This document shows, piece after piece, positions 28,695 to 37,459 of a DNA stretch of 64,000 nucleotides. Under the pieces are notes generated by a model. It worked only from the letters and a program-made list of their open reading frames with translations, was not told where the DNA came from and ran no database searches. Source of the stretch: Petropleomorpha daqingensis. GTDB lineage: Bacteria; Actinomycetota; Actinomycetes; Mycobacteriales; Geodermatophilaceae. The stretch lies in the NCBI RefSeq assembly GCF_013408985.1, contig NZ_JACBZT010000001.1, positions 2,046,001 to 2,110,000 of the forward strand. The letters run 5' to 3'. The translations under genes were made by a program, and so were the position numbers. Within the stretch, counting starts at the first letter, position 1; each line of letters begins with the position of its first letter.

Positions 28695-29252
28695 ATGACT
28701 CCTGGCCGTTGGGGAGCGGGACGCGTCGTGGCGCTCGTCCTCGGGGTGCTCCTGCTGGTCCCCGGTCTCGCGCTGCTGGTCGGCGGGGGTGCGCTGCTCT
28801 GGGCGGACAGCACCCACCGGACCTCGGTCGCCCACCTGACCTCGGATGCCACCGATCCCGGCACCGACCTCGTCACCGGCATCGCCGCCGCGTCCGGCAT
28901 CGCCGGGTACCTCGACGGCGTCCAGTGCACGGTGGTCGACGACCTGGGCAGCGGCGCGTCGCCCGGGACCGAGGCGGCCGGTGGGGGGCGGTCCGGCGAC
29001 CAGACGTTCTGGACGCCGCGGGCCGGCGGCTGGGGTACCCAGCAGCTGACCTGGCGGGCCGCGAGCGGGAACTGGGCGCTCGGGGCCATGGACGCCGGTG
29101 GCAGCCCCGGCATCAGGGTGACCAGCACGGCCGGCGCGACCGCGCCGTCGCTGGCCGGGCTGGGCTGGGGCCTGCTGGTCGTCGGCGGGCTGGTGAGCCT
29201 CGTCGGCGTCCTGCTGATCGTCCTGGCCGCCCGGCGGAAAGCCGAGCACTAG
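28695..29252 (+). CDS. Small membrane protein of unknown function
   Basis: A 185-residue protein with TM1 near residues 8-30 (VVALVLGVLLLVPGLALLVGGGALL), a Gly/Thr-rich extracytoplasmic domain of about 115 residues (…DGVQCTVVDDLGSG…, …GGWGTQQLTWRA…), and TM2 near the C-terminus (GWGLLVVGGLVSLVGVLLIVL) ending in a basic RRKAEH tail. GGAGG lies 5 nt before ATG 28695, which decides against an upstream in-frame ATG. It is divergent from the AfsR-like gene and followed by a hemerythrin gene 45 bp on. Confidence 0.75.
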   Translation: MTPGRWGAGRVVALVLGVLLLVPGLALLVGGGALLWADSTHRTSVAHLTSDATDPGTDLVTGIAAASGIAGYLDGVQCTVVDDLGSGASPGTEAAGGGRSGDQTFWTPRAGGWGTQQLTWRAASGNWALGAMDAGGSPGIRVTSTAGATAPSLAGLGWGLLVVGGLVSLVGVLLIVLAARRKAEH

Positions 29253-29297
29253 CCGCTCGCAAGCGCGCCACCAGCGGTTCCGGTCACCGTCTGCGTC

Positions 29298-29981
29298 ATG
29301 ACGACGACCGTTCCGAGCCCCGTCCACGCCCCGGCGACCACCGAGCCCGACCTCTCCGGGTTCACCCTGATGCACCGCGCGCTGCGCTCGGGCACCCGGA
29401 TGCTCGCCGAGGCCGTCGACGGCATCGCCCGGGACGACGCCTGCGACCGGTCCCGGCAGCGCGGCATCGTCGAGTTCGCGTGCGCCGTGCTCACCGAGGT
29501 CCGGGCGCACCTGGAGCGCGAGGACGCCGCCCTCTACCGGCTCGTCGTGGTGTCGGCCGACGAGTGGGCCGACCTCGCACCGCTGTCGGCCGACCACGTC
29601 GAGCTGGAGCGGCTGCTGCAGCTGGCCTGGGCGGCGCTGCCCGTGTTCGCCCGCTGCGCGAGCACCGGCGCACCGCTGCTGGCCCCGGTCCTGACCGAGC
29701 TGGCCGCACGGCTGGAGGCGCACCTCGCCGCGGAGGAGGCGATCGTGTTCGCGCGGATCCGCGCGCACGTCACCGGCGCCGAGCTGGAGCGCTGCCGGAC
29801 GCGGCTGCGGGCGGGGACCTCGACGTCGCGGCTGCTGTTCCTGGCGCCGTGGCTGGCCGACCAGTGCCACCCCGCGGAGCTGCGGCACGTGCTCGCCGCG
29901 GCCGACGCGCGCAGCCGGCTGCTGCTCTCGCTGGGCCAGAAGCGCTACGCCGCCCGCCGCGACGCCGTCCTCGGGGCTTGA
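29298..29981 (+). CDS. Hemerythrin-domain protein (paralogue)
   Basis: A 227-residue hemerythrin HHE protein clearly related to the one at 24.5 kb: DLSGFTLMHRALRSGTRMLAEAV against DLTGFTLIHRALRAGTRDLAVAA, and a matching C-terminal half (LFLAPWLADQCHPAEL). The visible ligands are fewer: one helix reads VRAHLEREDAALY, where the paralogue has HLHHTREDDVLW, and AHLAAEEAIVFARI replaces EHIVEEEAEVF. It may bind iron differently. ATG 29298 is the start. An imperfect 18-bp hairpin follows the stop. Confidence 0.85.
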   Translation: MTTTVPSPVHAPATTEPDLSGFTLMHRALRSGTRMLAEAVDGIARDDACDRSRQRGIVEFACAVLTEVRAHLEREDAALYRLVVVSADEWADLAPLSADHVELERLLQLAWAALPVFARCASTGAPLLAPVLTELAARLEAHLAAEEAIVFARIRAHVTGAELERCRTRLRAGTSTSRLLFLAPWLADQCHPAELRHVLAAADARSRLLLSLGQKRYAARRDAVLGA

Positions 29982-29982
29982 T

Positions 29983-30021
29983 GGAGGCTGGGAAGCGAGG
30001 AAACCTCGCCTCCCAGCCTCC
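29983..30021. terminator. GGAGGCTGGGA-family hairpin, copy 1
   Basis: An 18-bp stem with one mismatch and an AAA loop between the convergent stops of the hemerythrin and acyl-CoA ligase genes. It begins one base after the hemerythrin TGA. The outer stem GGAGGCTGGGA is shared with the hairpin at 37184-37224. Probably a bidirectional terminator. Confidence 0.7.
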
Positions 30022-30026
30022 GCAAC

Positions 30027-31619
<1,593 letters not shown>

Positions 31620-31662
31620 GGGGGTCCTCCTCGCAGGATGCTCTGTGGCGCCAGTCTCACAT

Positions 31663-31683
31663 GGCGGTTACCCGGCGGTTACC
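31663..31683 (-). promoter_or_regulatory. Tandem 10-bp direct repeat upstream of the acyl-CoA ligase gene
   Basis: GGTAACCGCC occurs twice with an 11-bp period (31674-31683 and 31663-31672, read on the minus strand), the first overlapping the stop of the upstream thioesterase gene. The spacing of one helical turn suggests a regulator or activator site; no regulator is adjacent. Confidence 0.4.
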
Positions 31684-32104
31684 TGGGCCAGAGCACCGAC
31701 TGCGTGCAGCGGAACAGCGCGATCGTCTTGCCGCTCCCCTCGGCGGTGACGGTGGCGTCCCACACCTGCGTCGTCCGCCCGGCGTGCGCGTTGGTGGCGA
31801 CCACGCCGATCCGTCCCTCCCGCGCCGTCCCGAGGTAGTTGGCCTTGAGCTCGATGGTGGTGAACCCGGCCGCTCCCTCGGGCAGCAGCGCGCGGGTGGC
31901 CAGCCCGCAGGCGGTGTCGGCCAGGCCGACGACGGTCGCCGCGTGCAGGTAGCCGTTGGGGGCGAGCACGTCGCGGCGGACGTCGAGGTGTCCCTCGATG
32001 CGCCCCGGCTCGTGCGCGGTGAACACGATGCCGAGCAGCCCGGGCAGCGTGCCCGGCAGCAGGTCGTTGAGCTCGTCGACGGTGTGGAACCCGGTGGCGG
32101 CCAT
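31679..32104 (-). CDS. PaaI-family thioesterase
   Basis: A 141-residue single hotdog-fold thioesterase. The catalytic region reads NGYLHAATVVGLADTACGLATRALL, with the helical Asp typical of the PaaI group, followed by GFTTIELKANYLGTAREG. It hydrolyses acyl- or aryl-CoA esters. ATG 32104 is the start. It lies just upstream of the acyl-CoA ligase gene, so it may act on that enzyme's products. A 61-bp hairpin repeat separates it from the VOC gene upstream. Confidence 0.87.
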   Translation of the reverse strand: MAATGFHTVDELNDLLPGTLPGLLGIVFTAHEPGRIEGHLDVRRDVLAPNGYLHAATVVGLADTACGLATRALLPEGAAGFTTIELKANYLGTAREGRIGVVATNAHAGRTTQVWDATVTAEGSGKTIALFRCTQSVLWPR

Positions 32105-32116
32105 GACGCCGAACCT

Positions 32117-32177
32117 AACGGCCCTCCTGCAGGGGCCCGCCGCGAGCCTGCGAGTGGCGGGGGGCAGGAGGGTCCTT
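32117..32177. repeat. 61-bp intergenic hairpin repeat, copy 1
   Basis: A GC-rich hairpin sequence between the VOC gene and the thioesterase gene, ending inside the VOC stop codon. It matches the copy at 43836-43896 at 54 of 61 positions with no gaps, by my count. Several differences lie at paired stem positions. Likely a terminator-like element spread as a repeat. Confidence 0.7.
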
Positions 32178-32496
32178 AAACCATCGGCCCGACCGGCGTC
32201 TTCCCCACGACGGTCGAACCCCCGAGCTCCCCGATCCGCTCCAGCGCCTCGTCGATGCTCTCGACGTCGACCACGACAACCGGCCCGGGCGACGGGCTGT
32301 CGGAGCGGCGGAGCATCCCGCCGTTGACGAAACCCGGCTCGGTGGGCCCGCGGTCGCCGGTCGGCCCGGTGCTCGCCAGGACGTAGCCCATGCCCGGCAC
32401 GCCCTGCAGCTGCCAGCCGAAGGCGCCCTCGTAGAACTGCTGCGCGCGATCCCCGTCCTCGTAGGGGATCTCGAAGTGCACGACCCGCCCGCTCAT
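32176..32496 (-). CDS. VOC-family (glyoxalase-like) protein
   Basis: A 106-residue vicinal oxygen chelate protein: VVHFEIPYEDGDRAQQFYEGAFGW opens the first beta-alpha-beta-beta unit with its His, and a second unit follows (VVVVDVESIDEALERIGELGGSTVVGKT). Members include glyoxalases, dioxygenases and resistance proteins; the substrate is unknown. ATG 32496 is the start. It lies 11 bp downstream of the formamidase gene on the same strand, so they may share a transcript. Its TAA stop forms the edge of a 61-bp hairpin repeat. Confidence 0.85.
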   Translation of the reverse strand: MSGRVVHFEIPYEDGDRAQQFYEGAFGWQLQGVPGMGYVLASTGPTGDRGPTEPGFVNGGMLRRSDSPSPGPVVVVDVESIDEALERIGELGGSTVVGKTPVGPMV

Positions 32497-32507
32497 GGCG
32501 CGGCACG

Positions 32508-33434
32508 CTAGACCCGGACGGCGTCCCGCGGGAGCAGCGCGTGCACGCCGAAGACCTGGTTGGCCACCTGGGTGACGCGCAGGTCGACCACCACGCTGGC
32601 CAGCGCCATCGCCTCGGACCGACCCAGCCCGTGCAGCGCCCCGAGCAGGTCGAGCATGGCGCTCAGGGCCTCGGCCGCGGCCTCGTCCAGGTCGTTCCCG
32701 AGCCCCATCGCCACCCAGCCGGCCGGGGTGTCGGCGACCGGCGTGGTCAGCGGCCGGCCGAGCAGGTCGCCCTGCACGTCCAGCGTCAGGTCGGCGCGCT
32801 CCACCGGGCACTCGATCGCCGTCCCGCTGACCTCGCCGTCCCCCTGGGCGGCGTGCCCGTCGCCGACGCTGAACAGCGCTCCCTCGACCGGGATCGGCAG
32901 GTAGAGCGTGGAGCCGGCGACCAGCTCGCGGCAGTCGAGGTTCCCGCCGTGCCAGTACGGCGGGATCGTCGAGTGCCGCCCCGGCTCGGCTGGCGGCATG
33001 CCCATCACGCCGAGGAACGGCCGCAGCGCGACGGTGCCGAGGGTGGAGGTCGCCGTTCCGGCGGCCACGTCGATGTCCCACGGGACGACGGCCGGCTGCT
33101 CGACGCCCAGCCGCACGTTCCAGGCGGTGGACCGCACCCCGGCGTACGTCGTGCCCCACGCGCCCGGCACGACGGCCTCGATCCGGACGGCGAGGACGTC
33201 GCCCGGTCGCGCCCCGCGGACCTCCACCGGACCGGTCAGCGCGTGCCCGGAGCCCTCCGTGTGCTGGGGGCTCCGCTCGCGCCCGGGCCCGTGCGGGCCG
33301 GCCCACCAGCCGGAGTCGAGGGCGGCGAACCGCACCGTCGTCCCCGGATCGACGGTGAGCACCGGCGGCAGATCGCGGTCGAACCAGCCGTGCAGGGTGC
33401 GCTCGTCCGGGAGCAGGGTCGGCGGCACGGTCAC
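32508..33434 (-). CDS. Acetamidase/formamidase family protein
   Basis: A 308-residue FmdA/AmdA-type amidohydrolase, expected to hydrolyse short amides to ammonia and acid. Typical segments are HALTGPVEVRGARPGDVLAVRI, FLGVMGMPPAEPGRHSTIPP, GGNLDCRELVAGSTLYLPI and VEGALFSVGDGHAAQGDGEVSGTAIE, the last with conserved acidic and His residues. GTG 33434 overlaps the TGA of the DHPS-like gene (GTGA), so the two are translationally coupled; a longer open frame upstream is a shadow. Confidence 0.88.
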   Translation of the reverse strand: MTVPPTLLPDERTLHGWFDRDLPPVLTVDPGTTVRFAALDSGWWAGPHGPGRERSPQHTEGSGHALTGPVEVRGARPGDVLAVRIEAVVPGAWGTTYAGVRSTAWNVRLGVEQPAVVPWDIDVAAGTATSTLGTVALRPFLGVMGMPPAEPGRHSTIPPYWHGGNLDCRELVAGSTLYLPIPVEGALFSVGDGHAAQGDGEVSGTAIECPVERADLTLDVQGDLLGRPLTTPVADTPAGWVAMGLGNDLDEAAAEALSAMLDLLGALHGLGRSEAMALASVVVDLRVTQVANQVFGVHALLPRDAVRV

Positions 33435-34324
33435 ACCAGGTTGTGCAGGGCGTAGACGGGCGGCGTCATGCCGAGCAGCACCTCGGTCATCCGCACGGCC
33501 CGGACCGTCGGGCGGACGTCGTGCGCGCGGACCAGCCGGGCGCCCTGCAGGATGCACGCCACGGTGGTGGCCAGGCTGCCCTCGAGCCGGTCCTCGGTGC
33601 GCGTCTCGCCGATCGCCTCGCCGATGAAGTCCTTGCGCGAGACCGCCGCCAGGATCGGGTACCCGAGCTCGGCCAGCTCGTCCATGCGCCGGACCAGCTC
33701 CAGCGAGTGGTAAGTGTTCTTGTGCAGGTCGATGCCGGGGTCGATGACGAGCTGCTCGGGTCGCACGCCGCGGTCCAGGCAGAACGCGACCTGGCGGCGC
33801 AGGAACTCCACGACCTCGGCGCTCACGTCGTCGTAGGTCGGCCGGAAGGACGCCGTCCCCGGGCCGTCGGCGGCGTGGGTGATGATCAGCCCGGCCCCGG
33901 TCTCCGCGGCGACGTCCACGATCGCGGGCTCCTTGAGGCCGCTCGCGTCGTTGATGATCGTGGCGCCGGCGGCGATGACCTCCCGCGCCACGTCGGCGCG
34001 CATGGTGTCGACCGAGACGACCAGCCCGGTCTGCTCGGCCGCCGCGGTCACCACGGGCAGCAGCCGGTCCAGCTCCTCGGCGGCCGGCACCCAGGCACCT
34101 GGCGCGTAGGCCACGCCGCCGAGGTCGAGCCAGTCGGCGCCCTCCTCCTCGGCCTGGCGGCAGGCGGCGAGGGCGTCCTCGAAGCGGAACGTCGTCCCGG
34201 GCGCGTGGAAGGAGTCGGGGGTGACGTCGACGACGGCGCCGACGAGCACGCGGCGGGAGAGGTCGAACCGGCGCCCGCCGAACTCCCGCACTCCCACGTG
34301 CGCTTGATCGGGATGAAGCGCCAC
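33431..34324 (-). CDS. Dihydropteroate synthase-like protein (FolP2-like)
   Basis: A 297-residue TIM-barrel protein of the DHPS family. It keeps DVTPDSF near the N-terminus, TIINDASG, and SRKDFIGEAIG. However, the loop that is D-x-G-G-E-S-T-R-P-G in true DHPS reads DLGGVAYAPG here, so the Ser-Thr-Arg that contacts the substrate is missing. The mycobacterial second copy FolP2, which is reported to lack DHPS activity, is altered at the same place. No other folate gene is adjacent. GTG 34324 follows the serine hydrolase stop by 2 bp; a later GTG is also possible. I would not call this the working folate enzyme. Confidence 0.8.
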   Translation of the reverse strand: MALHPDQAHVGVREFGGRRFDLSRRVLVGAVVDVTPDSFHAPGTTFRFEDALAACRQAEEEGADWLDLGGVAYAPGAWVPAAEELDRLLPVVTAAAEQTGLVVSVDTMRADVAREVIAAGATIINDASGLKEPAIVDVAAETGAGLIITHAADGPGTASFRPTYDDVSAEVVEFLRRQVAFCLDRGVRPEQLVIDPGIDLHKNTYHSLELVRRMDELAELGYPILAAVSRKDFIGEAIGETRTEDRLEGSLATTVACILQGARLVRAHDVRPTVRAVRMTEVLLGMTPPVYALHNLV

Positions 34325-34326
34325 GT

Positions 34327-35583
34327 TCAGTCCACCAGGGCCTGGTAGACGAGGGAGCGCAGGTAGGTGCGCACGGGCAGCGTGGACGACGGCATGAGCT
34401 GCGTGTAGAAGCACACGGTCAGGTCCTCGACCGGGTCGACGAAGAACGCCGTCGAGGCCGCGCCGCCCCAGTTGTACTCACCGAGGCTGGAGACGACGCC
34501 GTAGCGGGCCTGGTCGACCACGGTCGCGAAGCCCAGCCCGAAGCCCACCCCGCGCAGCGGCGTCTCGGCGAACAGCGGGCGGCCGAACGTCGCGAGGTCG
34601 GCGTTGCCCGGCAGGTGGTTGCGGGTCATGTGGTCGACCGTGCGGGGTCCCAGCAGCCGACCGCCGTCGTGCTCACCGCGGCGGCGCAGCATCTCGACGA
34701 AGCGCAGGTAGTCCGGCGCGGTGGAGACCAGCCCGCCGCCGCCGGAGAGGTACTTCGGCTTGGACAGGAAGCCGTCGCCGAGCACGTCGAGCGGCTGGAT
34801 GCCGACCGGCGGCCCGAGCGGGTCGCGGCGGACCGGCGCGTAGAGCCGGGCCAGCGTCGAGGGGTCGTCGTCCTCGCGGAGCCCGAAGGACGTGTCGGTC
34901 ATGCCGAGCGGGGCGAAGACCCGCTGCTCGAAGAACTCGTCGAGCGGCTGACCGGAGAGCACCTCGACCAGCCGGCCGAGGACGTCGGTGGAGACGCCGT
35001 AGTTCCACTCGCTGCCGGGCTGGAAGACCAGCGGCAGCGCGGCCCACTGCGCGGTGCACTCGGCGAGGTCGGCGCCGGGCGGGGCGCCCCACTCGTGGCC
35101 GGCGGCCCGGTACATCTCGTCGACCGGGTGCGCGTGGTGGAAGCCGTAGGTCAGCCCCGAGGTGTGCGAGAGCAGGTGCCAGACGCGGATCGGCTCGGTC
35201 TGCGGCTCGGTGACCGGCCGCTGGGCGGAGCCGGCGACGTAGACCGGCGTGTGCGCGAACTCCGGCAGCCACTCGGCGATCGGGTCGTTGAGCTGGAAGG
35301 CGCCCTCCTCGTGCAGCATCATCGCCGCGACCGAGGTGACCGCCTTGGTCATCGAGTAGATGCGCCAGCGGGTCGTCGTCTCCACCGGCAGGGCGTCCTC
35401 GACGTGCCGCAGCCCGCCCAGCCCCACGTGGGCCAGCCGGCCGTGGCGGGCGACGGTGACGAGGTAGCCCGGCAGCAGCCCGTCGTCGACGTAGCGCTGC
35501 AGCCTCCGGTCGAGCCGGTCCAGCCGGGCGGGGTCGAAGCCGACCTCCGCGGGATCGACGTCGACGGTCAGCTCCTGAGCCAC
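34327..35583 (-). CDS. Serine hydrolase (beta-lactamase/class C family)
   Basis: A 418-residue beta-lactamase-superfamily protein, probably an esterase or peptidase. The nucleophile motif is SMTK (IYSMTKAVTSVAAMML, near residue 80), the Tyr motif is WNYGVSTDVLGRLVEVLSG, and a Gly-rich segment with YNWGGAASTAFFVDP stands in for the KTG box. No signal peptide is evident, so it may be cytosolic. GTG 35583 has a GAGGGAG ribosome site. The DHPS-like gene follows 2 bp downstream, making this the head of a serine hydrolase-DHPS-like-formamidase-VOC set. Confidence 0.87.
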   Translation of the reverse strand: MAQELTVDVDPAEVGFDPARLDRLDRRLQRYVDDGLLPGYLVTVARHGRLAHVGLGGLRHVEDALPVETTTRWRIYSMTKAVTSVAAMMLHEEGAFQLNDPIAEWLPEFAHTPVYVAGSAQRPVTEPQTEPIRVWHLLSHTSGLTYGFHHAHPVDEMYRAAGHEWGAPPGADLAECTAQWAALPLVFQPGSEWNYGVSTDVLGRLVEVLSGQPLDEFFEQRVFAPLGMTDTSFGLREDDDPSTLARLYAPVRRDPLGPPVGIQPLDVLGDGFLSKPKYLSGGGGLVSTAPDYLRFVEMLRRRGEHDGGRLLGPRTVDHMTRNHLPGNADLATFGRPLFAETPLRGVGFGLGFATVVDQARYGVVSSLGEYNWGGAASTAFFVDPVEDLTVCFYTQLMPSSTLPVRTYLRSLVYQALVD

Positions 35584-35701
35584 GGGCCACTCCCTCGAGA
35601 AGGCCGTCCGCCGTCGGACGGCGCCTGCCCTCGCATCCTCACCCACGCACCTGAGCGCGGGCGCGAGGAGGGCAGGCGCCGGACCGGTCGATCAGGATCG
35701 A

Positions 35702-35986
35702 TCAGACCGGGACGTTGCCGGCGGCCTTCTTCAGGTTCGAGCCCGCGGTCACCTTGACCGTGTTGGCGGCCGGGATGTCGATGGACTCGCCGGTCTGCGG
35801 GTTGCGCCCGGTGCGCGCGGAACGCTGGGTGCGCTCCACGGTGAGCAGGCCGGAGACCGCGACCTTCTCGCCGCGCGTGATCGCGTCGACGAGCTCCTCC
35901 TGGAGGGCGTCCACGACCGAGTTCACGGTCGAGGCCGGGACGTCGGCGCGCTTGGCGATGGCGGAGACCAGTTCGCTCTTGTTCAC
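35702..35986 (-). CDS. hup: HU-family DNA-binding protein
   Basis: A 94-residue nucleoid protein. MNKSELVSAIAKRADVPASTVNSVVDALQEEL forms the dimerising helices, and RTGRNPQTGESIDIPA is the DNA-bending arm with the Pro at its tip. It lacks the long Lys/Ala-rich C-terminal tail of mycobacterial HupB, so it is a short bacterial HU. GTG 35986 has a GAGAGGAA ribosome site. The 263 bp upstream to the aldo/keto reductase gene are non-coding and probably hold its promoter; I see no other feature there. Confidence 0.93.
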   Translation of the reverse strand: MNKSELVSAIAKRADVPASTVNSVVDALQEELVDAITRGEKVAVSGLLTVERTQRSARTGRNPQTGESIDIPAANTVKVTAGSNLKKAAGNVPV

Positions 35987-36249
35987 AGGGTTCCTCTCGG
36001 TGTGGTGGCCGGTGCTCTGTCCCGGAAAAACGGACTCGGCACCCGGCCGTCTCCTTCTCGGGGACCCGCGCAGGCACGAACCCCCCGTATTTCGGCCCGG
36101 ACCTCGGGTGTTGAGGCCGGACCGGACGTGCACGCTGCCAGACAGGGCCGGGATCCCGCCAGTGCGGGTCCTGCGGAATCCCTGCAGTCACAGGCGTACC
36201 GGTCCGTCACGGATACCCAGGACAGCGGCCCGTACGCCCCCCGCTTAGC

Positions 36250-37182
36250 GTGGGGGACGTGCCACGCATCCCCGGGACCGATCTGGACGTCAGCGATCTC
36301 TGCCTCGGCGGCAACGTCTTCGGCTGGACGGCCGACGAGCCGACGACGTTCGCGCTGCTCGACCGCTTCAACGACGCGGTGCCGTCGGTGCTGCGCCCGT
36401 TCGTCGACACCGCCGAGTCCTACGGCGACGGCACGTCCGAGCGGCTGCTCGGCGCGTGGATGGCCGAGCGCGGGATGCGCGACCGGTTCGTGGTGGCCAC
36501 GAAGGCCTCGCGGATGCAGAAGGAGCACCCGCTGTCGGCGGGGGAGATCAGGACGGCGGTGGAACGGTCACTGCGGAATCTCCGGACCGACGTCATCGAC
36601 GTCTACTACGCCCACTACGACGACGAGACGACGCCGCTCGAGGAGACGCTGACCGCCTTCGACGAGCTCGTGACCAGCGGCAAGATCCGCTACGCGGCGG
36701 CGTCGAACTACTCGGCGGCGCGGCTGAGCGAGGCGCTGGCGACCTCCGAGCGGCTCGGCATCACGCGCTACGTCGCGCTGCAGCCGCACTACAACCTGAT
36801 GGAGCGCCCGGCCTACGAGGACGAGCTGCGCGACGTCGTCGCCCGCCACGACCTGGGCTGCTTCCCGTACTTCGGTCTGGCGCGCGGGTTCCTGACCGGC
36901 AAGTACCGGCCGGGCGAGCAGATCGACTCGCCGCGCGCGCAGGGGGCGGCGAAGTACGTGGGGGAGAAGGGCGACCGCGTGCTCGCGGCGCTCGAGGAGG
37001 TGGCCCGGGCGCACGGGGTCACCGGTTCGGCGGTGGCGCTGCGGTGGCTGGCCGACCAGCCGACGGTGACCGCGCCGATCGCCAGCGGCCGCGACGTCGA
37101 CCAGCTGGCCGACCTGCTGCCGATGCAGGACCTCCGGCTCGCCGACGACGAGCTCCGGCTGCTGACCGACGCCTCGGCGTAG
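36250..37182 (+). CDS. Aldo/keto reductase
   Basis: A 310-residue NADPH-dependent TIM-barrel oxidoreductase. The catalytic tetrad is visible as Asp and Tyr in VDTAESYGDG, Lys in VVATKAS and His in DVYYAHYDDET. IASGRDVDQLADLL forms the C-terminal cofactor clamp. It belongs to the AKR type often seen reducing aldehydes or sugars. GTG 36250 is used; GTG 36259 is also possible. Its TAG is followed by a perfect 18-bp hairpin shared with the convergent DUF1059 gene. Confidence 0.9.
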   Translation: MGDVPRIPGTDLDVSDLCLGGNVFGWTADEPTTFALLDRFNDAVPSVLRPFVDTAESYGDGTSERLLGAWMAERGMRDRFVVATKASRMQKEHPLSAGEIRTAVERSLRNLRTDVIDVYYAHYDDETTPLEETLTAFDELVTSGKIRYAAASNYSAARLSEALATSERLGITRYVALQPHYNLMERPAYEDELRDVVARHDLGCFPYFGLARGFLTGKYRPGEQIDSPRAQGAAKYVGEKGDRVLAALEEVARAHGVTGSAVALRWLADQPTVTAPIASGRDVDQLADLLPMQDLRLADDELRLLTDASA

Positions 37183-37183
37183 T

Positions 37184-37224
37184 CGGAGGCTGGGAGCGCA
37201 GGTTTTCTGCGCTCCCAGCCTCCG
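37184..37224. terminator. GGAGGCTGGGA-family hairpin, copy 2 (bidirectional terminator)
   Basis: A perfect 18-bp stem (37184-37201 and 37207-37224) with a GTTTT loop fits exactly between two convergent stop codons, one ending at 37182 and the other starting at 37226. The stem contains GGAGGCTGGGA, as in the hairpin at 29983. Confidence 0.85.
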
Positions 37225-37225
37225 T

Positions 37226-37399
37226 TCAGGCGCTGACGATGCGGTCGCGGACGGCCTGCACCAGCTCCGGGGTGACGTCGTGGATGCCGTGGTCGTGCGC
37301 GGCGTGGCCGGCGACCTGGGCCAGGATGCCGTCCTCGTCGGCGGCCGAGAACCGGGCGCTGCAACCGGGGACGACGTCGCCGCAGGCGAAGGTCTTCAT
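37226..37399 (-). CDS. DUF1059 small protein
   Basis: A 57-residue protein, MKTFACGDVVPGCSARFSAADEDG..., with two Cys near the N-terminus and a His-rich centre (VAGHAAHDHGIHDV), typical of the DUF1059 family. ATG 37399 has AAGGAG 6 nt upstream. The function is unknown; family members are small soluble proteins, and the Cys/His content hints at metal binding. It is convergent with the aldo/keto reductase. Confidence 0.85.
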   Translation of the reverse strand: MKTFACGDVVPGCSARFSAADEDGILAQVAGHAAHDHGIHDVTPELVQAVRDRIVSA

Positions 37400-37459
37400 G
37401 GGGGACTCCTTGGTCGTTGGGGGACGGGCGGACCGGGCCTCAGCGGCCCGGGGTCTGGG

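Noticed and set aside
28548-29888. N-terminal extension of the AfsR-like regulator to about 1550 residues
   Set aside because: The added part is Arg/Gly/Pro-rich and overlaps two convincing plus-strand genes; the winged-helix domain begins exactly at ATG 28547.
32117-32177. Insertion-sequence end
   Set aside because: No transposase or target duplication is present at either 61-bp copy; the structure fits a hairpin element.
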